A stretch of 64,000 bases of DNA, taken from the NCBI RefSeq assembly GCF_950023065.1, contig NC_088681.1, positions 61,600,836 through 61,664,835 on the forward strand, given 5' to 3'. Of the stretch, positions 35,894-46,753 are shown piece by piece. How positions within the stretch are numbered: position 1 is the stretch's first letter; the number at the start of each line of letters is the position of its first letter. The translations under genes were made by a program, and so were the position numbers. Source of the DNA: Planococcus citri (Eukaryota; Arthropoda; Insecta; Hemiptera; Pseudococcidae). The notes under the pieces are model-generated. The model saw nothing but the letters and a program-made list of their open reading frames with translations. It did not search any database and had not been told where the DNA came from.

Positions 35894-38800
35894 AACTATA
35901 TTGCTGTTTTTTAATTATACCTACCTAATTTCAAAAGTGCCTCTTAAAAAAACATTGGTGAATGGAAATTAACCTGTATAAAAGATTTAAAGAATTCTAG
36001 CTGCTTTTAATTGCACATTTTGATATTTTAATTTTTTTTTTTTTTTTTTGAAAAAAAGTGGCCTTACAGTTTTCGGGGGGGAGGGGGATGAAATTGGCCA
36101 TCAAAATTCAAAACGTGTTGGTTTCTGAAAAATGTCAACGGATGAAATATTCTAGATATTACTGGCAATTCCACCTTTCCGTATTTCAGTAGGTACTTTT
36201 ATTTTATTTTTATTTTTTTCATAAAATTAACAGCTTAAATATGTATAAGCGTTGTGCAATTTTGAGCGAAAAATGTCTTTTTACGGACACTTTTAAAAAT
36301 GCGAAATGGAAGTTGGGTTACAGGTTTGAGTTTTCTCTCCAGGTCCTTGCTCTTTCAGAATTTGAGGATAGTGCAACCAACATAATATTGTAATTTAACC
36401 TTCGGTTCAATACCTTATCCTCTTGAAGGAGCTAGACCACTCAGGTTTCACCCTTTGTAAAACTAAATGAGCCCGCAAAATTGAAAGGAACATTGTGGAT
36501 TGTGATTTGTGACGTGTTGTCTCCATCTCCATTTACGTTTTATTTTATACAGGCTGAGGAAAGACAGTATATTCTATTACTGAAAAATTATAGGTAAGTA
36601 GTGCTGGCATTTTCCACCTATAGGTACACAAAATAAACACAATTTACAAGATGAATTTACATAGCTACATAAACATAAATAAGTACTAACCTATATGTGT
36701 TGTAATAAATAACAAAGAAAATTAGTACCCATTAGCTATATTAAATTATTGTTGATGAAGAGTTATCTTGAGGTCCAGGTGATGCATGCAGGTAAGAACA
36801 TTTTTTTTGTCTCCACGTCACATCCAAGAGGATAGACCTTTTTTTTGAAGTATAAAAAATTTTGTTTTCTGCTTGTATATAATAAAATAAATATGATGCC
36901 CTTAATTAAAAATTTTTCCAAGTTGTTAGCGAGGAAAAATTCTGCATGGGGACTCTATTTTTTATTTATTTACTTAGGGTACTTTTATACTAAAATCGCT
37001 TCGTGTCATTTTCTTTCTCCTTGCGACGTGACAGCCAAACTATTATTAGGTGGATGGCATTTTGAGGAGACCAGTCAGAAAATTAGTATATTTATGGAAT
37101 TCTTTCTGTCATTCTCACCAATTTTAAACAGTAAAACGTTGGTGGGTGCAATATTTTAATTTCTATTTGATGAATTGATAATGTTTCCATTTTTTAATTA
37201 AAAACAGGAAAAAAATTCATTTTGTGAGAAAATAATTTTGGAATTGTTTTTTATTTGTCATTTATGCCTATTTTTAAATTGTAAAATGTTGATAATCGGC
37301 AGCGCAATGTTTTAATTTTCATATTTGATAAATGAAGAAAAAATGGCAAATTGTTTTCAATTGTTAGTAAATTTCTGAAAACTTTCTATTTTGTAGCCAA
37401 ATAATTGAATAGTTTTACTTTTTATTGAAAACTTGAAGAGCATTATACTACTTGCAATTAAATATGAAACGTGTTTTAAATAATCATTTTTAAATCCACG
37501 ATGGATGGGGAAGTGTGGGAGAAAGAACAGTTATGGCAAGCTGTAAGATTATCAATGGTTTTCTGTGTATTTGGTAGGTTTTTTCTTAAGAAACTAGGTA
37601 CGGAAAAAAAGAATCAAGTTAACTTTTACTTTCAAAAGAACTAATTTTAAGTTACCTACGTTTTTTCCGTAGCATTTTACGGTCATTTTAAAATGAGGCT
37701 CACTGTTATGAAATGAGAAGACCCTGCTGTTTTTTTTCAATTTTAAAATTTTTCAAAATTAATTAAACACAAAATGATTTACATTAGTGCTAGTGTATTG
37801 TCTTTTTATTTCCTCAAATTAGAAGAATTTATAATGTTTAGTTTTTGAAGTTTTTTTGTCTCTTTTTTAAAAAAACATACGCTTCCCTAATTTTACTTAC
37901 TGTTAAAAGAATCATCAATAGTACGTAAGTATACTTCTTCCTAACTGATTTTTAATTTCTAGCTGTATCTCGTATGTATATTTGTAAACTTGTATGTATG
38001 TCTGATCAGTATGGTTACCAAAAGTTTCGAAAGTTCAGAGTTGTGCTATATAATTTTGAAACCTCAGTTTTCAAAATCTTTCCAAATTTTGGAGCAATTT
38101 TTTACAAATTTGAAAAAATAGTTTTTGAATTTTTTTGTCCTTCAGATTTTCAAATAATTGTTCCGGAATTCGACCAGGTTTTGAAAATTGAGCTTTCAAG
38201 AAAAGCTGAACCTTGAAGTTTTGAAATTTTCAACTTTTTTTTTTTGAAACTACATACTCTCAGTTTTAGAACAACCATCTGAGATAAAAAAAATAGAATT
38301 GAAAAAACCAAAACCACCAAAAAGTTGTGTTCTTAAGAGAAAACCACAACCAATAACAACCAATTCATGAAATGGTTCTTTTTGGTTTCTGCGAATTTTT
38401 CAATTTTCAATTTGTTAGCTGCTGTACTTAAACATAGGTTAGGTATTGAATTACTTCCAGTTTAAGACAACATTTCAAGAAAACTGATTCAATTCAACTT
38501 TACTCAATGTCAATAAGAGAAACTTGAACAGCAATAATGCCATTTTCCCAGTAAGATCATAAAGGATAATTGGAATTTTATCAATGTTCAATCATTTTAA
38601 TTCAAAATGGTTTTGTATGTAGTTTCAAATGTTTAAATTAATTCTTAATAAGTATACATCTTGTTTATTCATTTAGAAAGAAAATAAAAGAATAATCCGA
38701 ATTCCCAATTACCCAAAAAAACATTCCTACAAAAACGAAGGATAGAAGAATATGAATATTAAACAGTAAGCAATTTTTTAAATTTGTCTCAAATCAGACT

Positions 38801-39582
38801 TTTAGTAGGTAGTCCAGTTTATGGTACCTATCTTAATTCGTTTTTTGGAACATTTTTTAATAAGTTAAAAAAAAACACTCCAAAACCATTTGAAAACTCA
38901 AAATGGTTTTTGATACCTAAGTTTAAAAAACCACCACAACCACCAAAACCATTCGAAAAGGTTTTTGATATGAAAAACCACCAGTAATACAAGAAAAATA
39001 CAATTACATAACCAAAACCAAAATCACATCCACACAAAATTAAAAAAAAATTGAAACCGTTTCAGAACCAGAACCAGAAAAACTTTGAAACTGAAACTTT
39101 AAAACCAATTGGAACCATTATGGTATGTGATTTCAAAACCAATTCAGAAACCAGAACCAAAAACCATTATTTTTGAGACTTTTAAAAACCACTTACCATA
39201 CCAACCAATAAAATCCAAATGATTTTCAGCATTGCTTCAAAGTTGGACATTACAGCGAAAAATTTGGATATTTTTTTCGAGAGCTTTTGAATATTCCATA
39301 TTTCCAAAATTCATACAAATCCTGGAAATGAAACTCAACACTAAAAATTTTGCAGTGCAACTACTCATAACAACAATGCATTCAAAAATTATCGGAGATC
39401 ATGAATGGATCATGGACTGATTGATTGTGAATTGAATAAATCAATCCTTCTACATTAAAATACCAATATCAATCAATATGCATTACTTATCTACGAAGAC
39501 TAATTTTGAACTACACGAATCTTAATTTTTGACGAATAAATGCAAAAAATTGAACTGAATTACGAAAATGTTGAAACTATTA
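35894..39582. repeat. Tandem unit B
   Basis: Starts with ttgctgttttttaattatacc and ends at gttgaaactat, immediately before a MITE. It is about 3.7 kb and carries the same landmarks as unit A in the same order, but lacks the first 250 bases of the unit. It keeps gacagccaaactattattagg (37030-37050), the empty form of a site occupied by a MITE in unit C. The AAACCA cluster is strongest here (38870-39215). Confidence 0.75.
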
Positions 39583-40028
39583 GTGACCTGTTCTGACAAA
39601 AGGGGCCACAATTTCGGAAAACGTTTTTTTTTACAGTAGAGGCAAAAATGTAAAAATAAGTCAAAATTTTGAAAAATTGTTTTTTTTACGGATTTTGGTT
39701 GTTTGACATGTGAACTGTCATGTGACACAGCCACAACACGTAATTTGGCCGAAAAATGTGTTGAAAAGCGCATTTTGAAGTTAGTGTCAGTCGAAAGTTT
39801 GAGCGCTCGAAACTTTCAAAGCTCTCTGGAGGCGGAATAAAGCATTTTACAGAAAAATTATTTGTTTTTCAATCCTTCAACTTCAAGAAATGAAAAAAGT
39901 TGGAAAAAAATGAGCTAGGAGGCTGGGATTGGTCTCATTCGACTCGGTATGATGTCAAGTTTTCAAAATGGCCAAAAAATTGAAAATGAAAAATCCGACT
40001 TGTGGTCCCTTTTGTCAGAACAGGTCAC
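39583..40028. mobile_element. 446-bp MITE with GTGACCTGTTCTGAC ends
   Basis: GTGACCTGTTCTGACAAAAG at the left end and its complement at the right end (40009-40028) continue to about 29 bases with one mismatch. It sits exactly at the junction between units B and C; the A/B junction at 35893 shows the uninterrupted form. Target duplication is unclear. No coding frame. Confidence 0.75.
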
Positions 40029-40215
40029 ATGCTGTTTTTTAATTATACCTAATTTCAAAAGTGGCTCTTAAAAAATCATTGGTGAATGGAAATTAACCTG
40101 TATAAAAGATTTAAAGAATTCTGGGTGCTTTTAATTACACATTTTGATATTTAAAACTTTTTTTTTTTTTTTGAAAAAAGTGGCTTTGCAGTTTTTTTGG
40201 GGAGAGGGGGTTGAA

Positions 40216-40860
40216 AATTTTTGTGGGGATACCTACTAAGGATATACATAACTTACTGAAAAATTTTCAAAATCGGTTGAAATGGGGCTGAGTAAAGTGT
40301 TATTGAAATTTCAGAAAAGGGGGGTCCCCCAAAAAGGGGAGGCGGTGTGGATCTGAAATTTTTCACACGGTAGTTTTTCGATGGTACCCACTTTCCATGC
40401 TAGTATCAACCCGAACGCTCTCGGGGGCCATTTTACCCCTCATATGCGCCAATAACTTTTTTGCGTTTTTTAGAAAACCCCTCATTTTTGAATGGTTCTA
40501 GGCCCACCTCCCTTAGGGGTAGAAGGACAGTTGATGTATCACTAGATCGGAAATTTGACGTAGAACACAAAATTAAAGCTATTTTCGACGTAAAATCAAC
40601 CCCTGAGGATAAAACTGAAAAAAACTCATTTTGGGGGGGTTCAATCCCCCATAAAAAAAATTAGCCGGGGGTCTGTGGGGTGATAGTTCTCAGAAATTAT
40701 TCAGGGGACCACCCCTGACAATTTTTCATCATAAAAGCTTGGGTAGCCAAAAATGTTTCTTATTTACCTCCACTATGTATACTTATAATAAAATAAACAG
40801 TGAAAGTAAGTGTTTTCAATCAATCACTGAACCCCTCAAAATATTGATATCTACATGGTA
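40216..40860. other. Unassigned insert in unit C
   Basis: No counterpart in units A, B or D. It has short G/C-rich strings such as ggggtcccccaaaaagggg and a polar 67-codon frame near 40461 without support. It could be another mobile-element fragment; no termini were found. Confidence 0.3.
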
Positions 40861-41021
40861 TATCAGAATTCAGAATAGGTAAACTTATGATGCCCTTAAT
40901 TTGAAATTTTTCCAAGTTGTTAGCAAGGAAATTTTTATTTACTTACTTAGGGTACTTTGATACTAAAATAGCTTCGTGTCATTTTCTTTCTCCTTGCGAC
41001 ACGACAGCCAAACTCCCGGGG

Positions 41022-41353
41022 GGTGTCCAAAAGTCAGTTTACGCCATCAAAAATCACATATAATTCAATAACTAAGCCTCCTAAAGAAAAAATAATGAGT
41101 TAATAGCTGAAATTAACTGCTGAATTAATTTTAAATTTTTTCCTCAATTTTTTTCATTTTTTTTTTAAATTCACGTTTTTTGACATGAAAGTTGATTTTC
41201 CCGGCGAACGGTGCATCCTAGAGAAAAATGACCATGAAGAAAATTGTAGAGGATAAAATTTCCTATCAGATCAATGTCATTATTTTTTCTTTAGGAGGCG
41301 TAGTTCTTGAATTATATGTAATTTTTGATGGCGTAAACTGACTTTTGGGCACC
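41022..41353. mobile_element. 332-bp MITE with GGTGTCCAAAAGTCAG ends
   Basis: Inverted ends of about 80 bases, beginning GGTGTCCAAAAGTCAGTTTA on the left and matching the complement of gtaaactgacttttgggcacc on the right, with a few differences. Unit B has gacagccaaactattattagg where unit C has the element between gacagccaaact and tattattagg. A decayed relative lies in unit A (about 32700-32965). Confidence 0.78.
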
Positions 41354-41755
41354 TCTGTATTATTAGGTGGATGGCATTTTGAGGAGACCAGTCAGAAAAT
41401 TACTATATTTATGGAAACTTTTTTTTTGTCATTCTCACCAATTTTAAACTGTAAAACGTTGATGGGTGCAATGTTTTAATTTCTATTTGATGAACAGATA
41501 ATGTTTCTATTTTTTAATTAAAATAGGGGAAATTTATTTTTTATAAAAATAATTTTGGAATGTTTTTTATTTGTCATTAATGCCAATTTTAAACTGTAAA
41601 ATGTTTAGGACGCGCAATGTTTTAATTTTCATATTTGATAAATGAAGCCAAAATGGCAAATTGTTTTCAATTTTTATTAAATTTCTGAAAACTTTTCATT
41701 TCGTAGCCAAATAGGTAAATGAATAGTTTTACTTTTTATTGAAAACTTGAGGAAC

Positions 41756-44700
41756 AATATTGAATAATGAAATCGCCTTTAATATCAAGTAAGGACTTCA
41801 ACTTTCAAGTACCATCTTTGTACATTGGTTAAAATCAGTATCATCTGTTGAACTCTGGGCTTTTTAAAAAGGGGGCAAAACCAGCGTTTTAAAGCACTGT
41901 CAGAATGTTGATTCTCCCTCATTCACATCACATCGAAAATGTCACTCCAAAAAACATTAGTTAATGAAAAATGATCTACATATGAAATATTTCACTAATC
42001 CTAGTTGCACTTGAGATCTTAAGGAAGGTATTTTTGAAAAAAAAAACAACAGAATTTACGTATGTACTTATATAAAAAAATAGTTTTTTAATTAGGAACC
42101 TAATTTCAAAAGTGGCTTTTAAAAAAACATTGGTGAAAGATTTATAGAATTCTATAGAGCTGCTTTTAATTGCACATTTTAATATTTTAAACTTTTTTTT
42201 TTTTTTTTTAAAGTGGCCTTAAAAACAGTTTTTTATTTGGATGAAATTTAGGTGGATGGCATTTTGAGGAGACCAGTCAGAAAATTAGTATATTTATGCA
42301 ATTTTTTTTGTCATTCTCACCAATTTTAAACTGCAAAACGTTGATGGGTGCAATATTTTAATTTCTATTTGATGAATTGATAATGTTTCCATTTTTTAAT
42401 TTAAAACAGGAAAAAAATTCATTTTGTGAGAAAATAATTTTGGAATTGTTTTTTATTTGTCATTTACCTATGCCAATTTTTAAATTGTAAAAATATGTTG
42501 ATAAGCGGCAGCGCAATGTTTTAATTTTCATATTTGATAAATGAAGCCAAAATGGCAAATCGTTTTCAATTGTTATTAAATATCTGAAAACTTTCTATTT
42601 TGTAGTCAAATAATTAAATAGTTTTACTTTTTATTGAAAACTTGAAGAGCATTATACTACTTGCAATTAAATATGAAACGTGTTTCAAATAATCATTTTT
42701 AAATCCACAGGATAGATGGGGAAGTGTGGGAGTAAGAAGAATTTTGGCACGCTTGCAAGATTATCAATGGTTTTCTGTGTATTTGGTAGGTTTTTTCTTT
42801 AGAAACTAGATACGGAAAAAAAGAATCAAGTTGACTTTTACTTTTAAAAGAACTAATTTTTAGTTACGTTTTTTCCGTAGCATTTTACGGTCATTTTAAA
42901 ACGAGGCTCACTGTTATAAAATGAGGAGACCCTGCTTGTTTTTTTTTTAATTTTTAAATTTTTCAAAATTAATTAAACACAAAATGATTAAATTTTACAT
43001 TGCCTAGTGCTAGTGTATTGTCTTTTTATTTCCTCAAATTAGAAGAATTTATAATGTTTAGTTTTTGAAGTTTTTATCTATGTCTCTTTTTTTAAAAAAA
43101 ATTACGCTTCTCTCTTTTTACTTACTGTTAAAAGAATCATCAATAGTACGTAAGTATACTTCTTCCTAACTGATTTTTAATTTCTAGCTGTATCTCGTAT
43201 GTATATTTGTAAACTTGTATGTATGTCTGATCAGTATGGTTACCAAAAGTTTCGAAAGTTCAGAGTTGGGCTATATAATTTTGAAACCTCAGTTTTCAAA
43301 ATCTTTCCAAATTTTGGAGCAATTTTTTACAAATTTAAAAAAATAGTTTCTGAATTATTTTCCCTTCAGATTTTCAAATTATTGTTCCGGAATTCGCCCC
43401 GGTTTTGAAAATTGAGCTTTCAAGAAAAGCTGAACTTCGAAGTTTTGACTTTTTCAATTTTTTTTTTTGAAACTACATACTATCAGTTTTAGAACAACCA
43501 TTTGAGACAAAAAAATTGAATTGAAAAAAACAAAAACACTAAAAAGTTATGTTCTTAGGAGAAAACCGAGACCAAAATCAACCAATTCATGAAATGGTTC
43601 TTTTTGGTTTCTGCGATTTTTTCAATTTTCAATTTGTTAGCTGCTGTACTTAAACATAGGTTAGGTATTGAATTACTTCCAGTTTAAGACAACATTTCCA
43701 GAAAACTGATTCAATTCAACTTTATTCAATGTCAATAAGAGAAACTTGAACAGCAATTAATACCATTTTTCCAGCAAGAATGCAAGATCATGAAGGATAA
43801 ATGGAATTTTTTCAATGTTCAATCATTTTAATTCAAGTACATCTTGTTTATTCATTTTGGAAAAAAAAACAGAAAAATTCCTAATGTGGTCATAATTCCT
43901 ACGGATCTATAAAATAGTTACCCAGAAAATAGGATAGACGAGTACGAATATCTAACAGTAAGAAATTTTTAAAATTCGTCTCAATAAATCAGACTTTTAG
44001 TAGGTATTCCAGTTTATATACCTTACTTAAATTCGTTTTTTTGGTACATTTTTAAATAAAAAATTAAAACAAGTATCAAAGCAACTCGAAAACGTTACGA
44101 ATATCTAACAGTAAGCAATTTTTAAAATTCGTCTCAAATCAGACTTTTAGTAGGTAGTCCAGTTTATATACCTACCTTAATTCGTTTTTTGGTACATTTT
44201 TTAATAAATTAAAAAAAAAAAACCATCAAAACCATTCGAAAATTCTAAATGGTTTTTGATATGAAAAACCATCAGTAGGGTAATACAAGAAAAATACAAT
44301 TACATAACCAAAACCAAAACCACATCCACACCACATTAAAAAAAAATTGAAACTATTTCAAAACCAAAATCAGAAAAACTTTCAAACTGAAACCTCAAAA
44401 CCAATTGGAACCATTATTTTTGAGACTTTTTGAAAACCATCTACATACCACAACTACCAATAAAATCCAAATGGTTTTAAGCCTTGCTTCAAAGTTTGAT
44501 ACTGCAGTGAAAAATGTGGATATTATTTTCGAGAGCTTTTGAATACTCCATATTTTCAAAATTCATACAAATCCTGGAAATGAAACTCGACACTAAAAAT
44601 TTTGCAGTGCAAAACAATAATGTTTTCAAAAATTATTAAAGATCATGAATGGATCATGGACTGATTGATTGAGAATTGAATAAATCAATCCTTCTACATT

Positions 44701-44835
44701 GAAATACCAATAGGTATCAATCAATACATTATTTATCTACAAAGACTAATTTTGATTTGAACTAGACGAATCTTAATTTTTGACGAGTAAATGCAATAAA
44801 TTGAAGTGAATTACGAAAATGATAAAACTACATAT
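41756..44835. repeat. Tandem unit D, with an intact left block
   Basis: Starts ggaacaatattgaataatg and contains the uninterrupted left block (41760-42020). That block is the empty counterpart of the 20728 and 23783 insertions. An internal deletion joins tttggatgaaattt to aggtggatggcat near 42248. The rest follows units A and B to aattacgaaaatgataaaac, with an additional local duplication of a cagtaagcaatttttaaaattcg block near 43960-44170. Confidence 0.72.
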
Positions 44836-46140
44836 TTGTAAAATTTAAGGGCCAAGAAGGGCGATCTAACAAATTTTTTATACTTGTGACTGGAGGAGCA
44901 AATAAATGGTGTGGATGGTGGTGGTCCCATCACAAATTGAAGATGAACTTGAGATGCACAATACATATTTTCTTTTTCGATTCTGAACAACTTTTATCTT
45001 TTTGAATAAGGTTCAATTTTGAGTACCTAATTTCGATGAAAACCACAAAAAACTAAATCTGGAGGATTTTTAATTGCATAGTTAATTTTTTAAATTAAAG
45101 CAGGAGAGCTCGGATTTAAATTTTTCGAATGATTAGAAAAGTTCGTAATGTTTTAATGAACAAATTTAGCTTGAAAAATTTTTCGACGTAGGATGTAGCC
45201 ACACAGAAACTAGTTTTTATTGAAATTTAAGGCAGGTATAGGCTCATAGATTTTGGTCATTGCACAGAATCGATCAAAATTGGATGATTTGAAAAAAATT
45301 GATCAACGTTCTATCATAAAATTAAAAAATTACAGAATGCTCATGCACATGCACTTGAAGATCTCATAAATTCAAAATTTTGGGCACCTCTGAGATTTCG
45401 TTCTTATTTACTAGTTTAAGATTAGTCGATTACACATGGATTAGTATTAAGTACACAAAAAAAGAAAATATTCACTCGATAATCCTTCAGGAGACAGCTT
45501 CGACTTACTACGTTACGTCCCAAAATATACCCAGGGTTCTTGATAAGTCTTCTCATCGTACATGAAGTAGTTTTCTGGCAGACGACAAAATGTGGCATAT
45601 TAAAAAAAAAAAAATTAAAAAACTTGGAAACTCAGCTAAAACTAAACGCACAGACAATATTTCAGTATAAAATTGAAAATTTAAGACAAAAATTCAACCC
45701 TTTACTCCTTTTAATAACGATTAAATGCATTTTTTTTTTTAATAACTAATTTTCAAACAATAATGAAACTTGTGTTGAACAAAAAACAATCATCTCATCA
45801 AATGATAAGATGGTAGTCACTAATTACAATAACGTACGTCTAAACTCCACATGCTGCATCATTCTAGTTTAATTCAAACGGTAGTTGGCGATGAAAGATG
45901 TCAGCTGGAGGTGAAAAATCAAACGAAACTTTTGTTTCGTTTCTAATTGGCTAATCAGTTTTCATTTGCCAATCGAATTCGAGTATTTCACATCCAAATC
46001 TTCATTTATAGCATCTGTTGCCACCACCAAAACGATGGCTTGGCGAATTTACAAATAAATTTTGCATTCCTAGGTACACTTAAACCCCTACCGGATACAG
46101 AATGCTTACTTTTAGTACACGCCTTAAATCATTCCATCAA
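44836..46140. other. Intergenic sequence downstream of the array
   Basis: AT-rich with no recognised repeat of the array after about 44840. From about 45760 the sequence becomes low-copy. It may include 3' UTR of the minus-strand exon that ends at 46141. Confidence 0.35.
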
Positions 46141-46323
46141 TCAGAACATTTTTAACGTAAAAAGAATTTCGTCTGCATACCGGTGATCGTTTGCAGAAGA
46201 ATTCTCCAGTACGTATTTTCGATTAAAAATAATCTTGGTTAGCTGAGATTTACAAGAAACCAAATTATTCAGATTCTTCTCAACCGTCTCTAAATTGGAG
46301 CACTGCCCGGCATTTTCCAGGGC
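46141..46323 (-). CDS. Putative 3'-terminal coding exon of an unrecognised gene
   Basis: On the minus strand, a good acceptor (tatattttcag) at 46324-46334 opens a phase-0 frame of 60 codons ending TGA at 46141-46143; the other two frames close quickly. The translation begins ALENAGQCSNLETVEKNLNN and continues with LVSCKSQLTKIIFNRKYVLE. It is charged and helix-prone, consistent with a coiled-coil tail. The 5' exon is not obvious: a frame at about 46704 downward (MSFVCFDFTTNIDIA...) lies between this exon and RPL9 but lacks a strong donor. I do not recognise the family. The exon is credible because of composition, clean acceptor and location in the low-copy genic island. Confidence 0.45.
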   Translation of the reverse strand, partial: ALENAGQCSNLETVEKNLNNLVSCKSQLTKIIFNRKYVLENSSANDHRYADEILFTLKMF

Positions 46324-46753
46324 CTGAAAATATATTTAAAGTCGATTCGTTGATGAAAGAATTACTCTGAGAGATGAATCAACGTTCAACCAGACTAGAC
46401 ATCGATAATTATGTAACCGTACGAATTTATATGATTTAAATAAACAGAAATTCGAAGCATCCCACCATCCTCACTCTCAATATGAAAAAACCAATCGAAA
46501 AATCTAATCAAAATAATACTTAAACCGACTACGAGAGAACGTTTCAATCATTTCGTACACATGAATCATTCTAAATCGAAGCGAGCTCATTTTTCATCAA
46601 AAAAGCTGCCTTTGACACATATTTTATCCGCAGAATTTGATCGTCGACGAATACCATAAAAGATGCAATGTCAATATTAGTTGTAAAATCAAAACAAACA
46701 AAGCTCATTACTAAATAAACAATTTAATAAAGTAAAAACGTGTATTTCTTTCA

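Larger units (their letters stand above)
40029..41755. repeat. Tandem unit C, shortened and interrupted
   Basis: Begins catgctgttttttaattatacc-like, as unit B does. It then loses homology at about 40215-40860, where a block of unknown origin with several G-runs replaces the normal sequence. Homology resumes near 40885 (gatgcccttaattt), is interrupted by the GGTGTCC MITE, and continues from 41357 to about 41755. The second half of the unit is missing. Confidence 0.65.

Noticed and set aside
34400..43408. Recurrent 60-80-codon frames in tandem units A, B and D
   Set aside because: Their lengths and ends drift between units by substitutions and indels without preserving the frame, which argues against selection for a protein.
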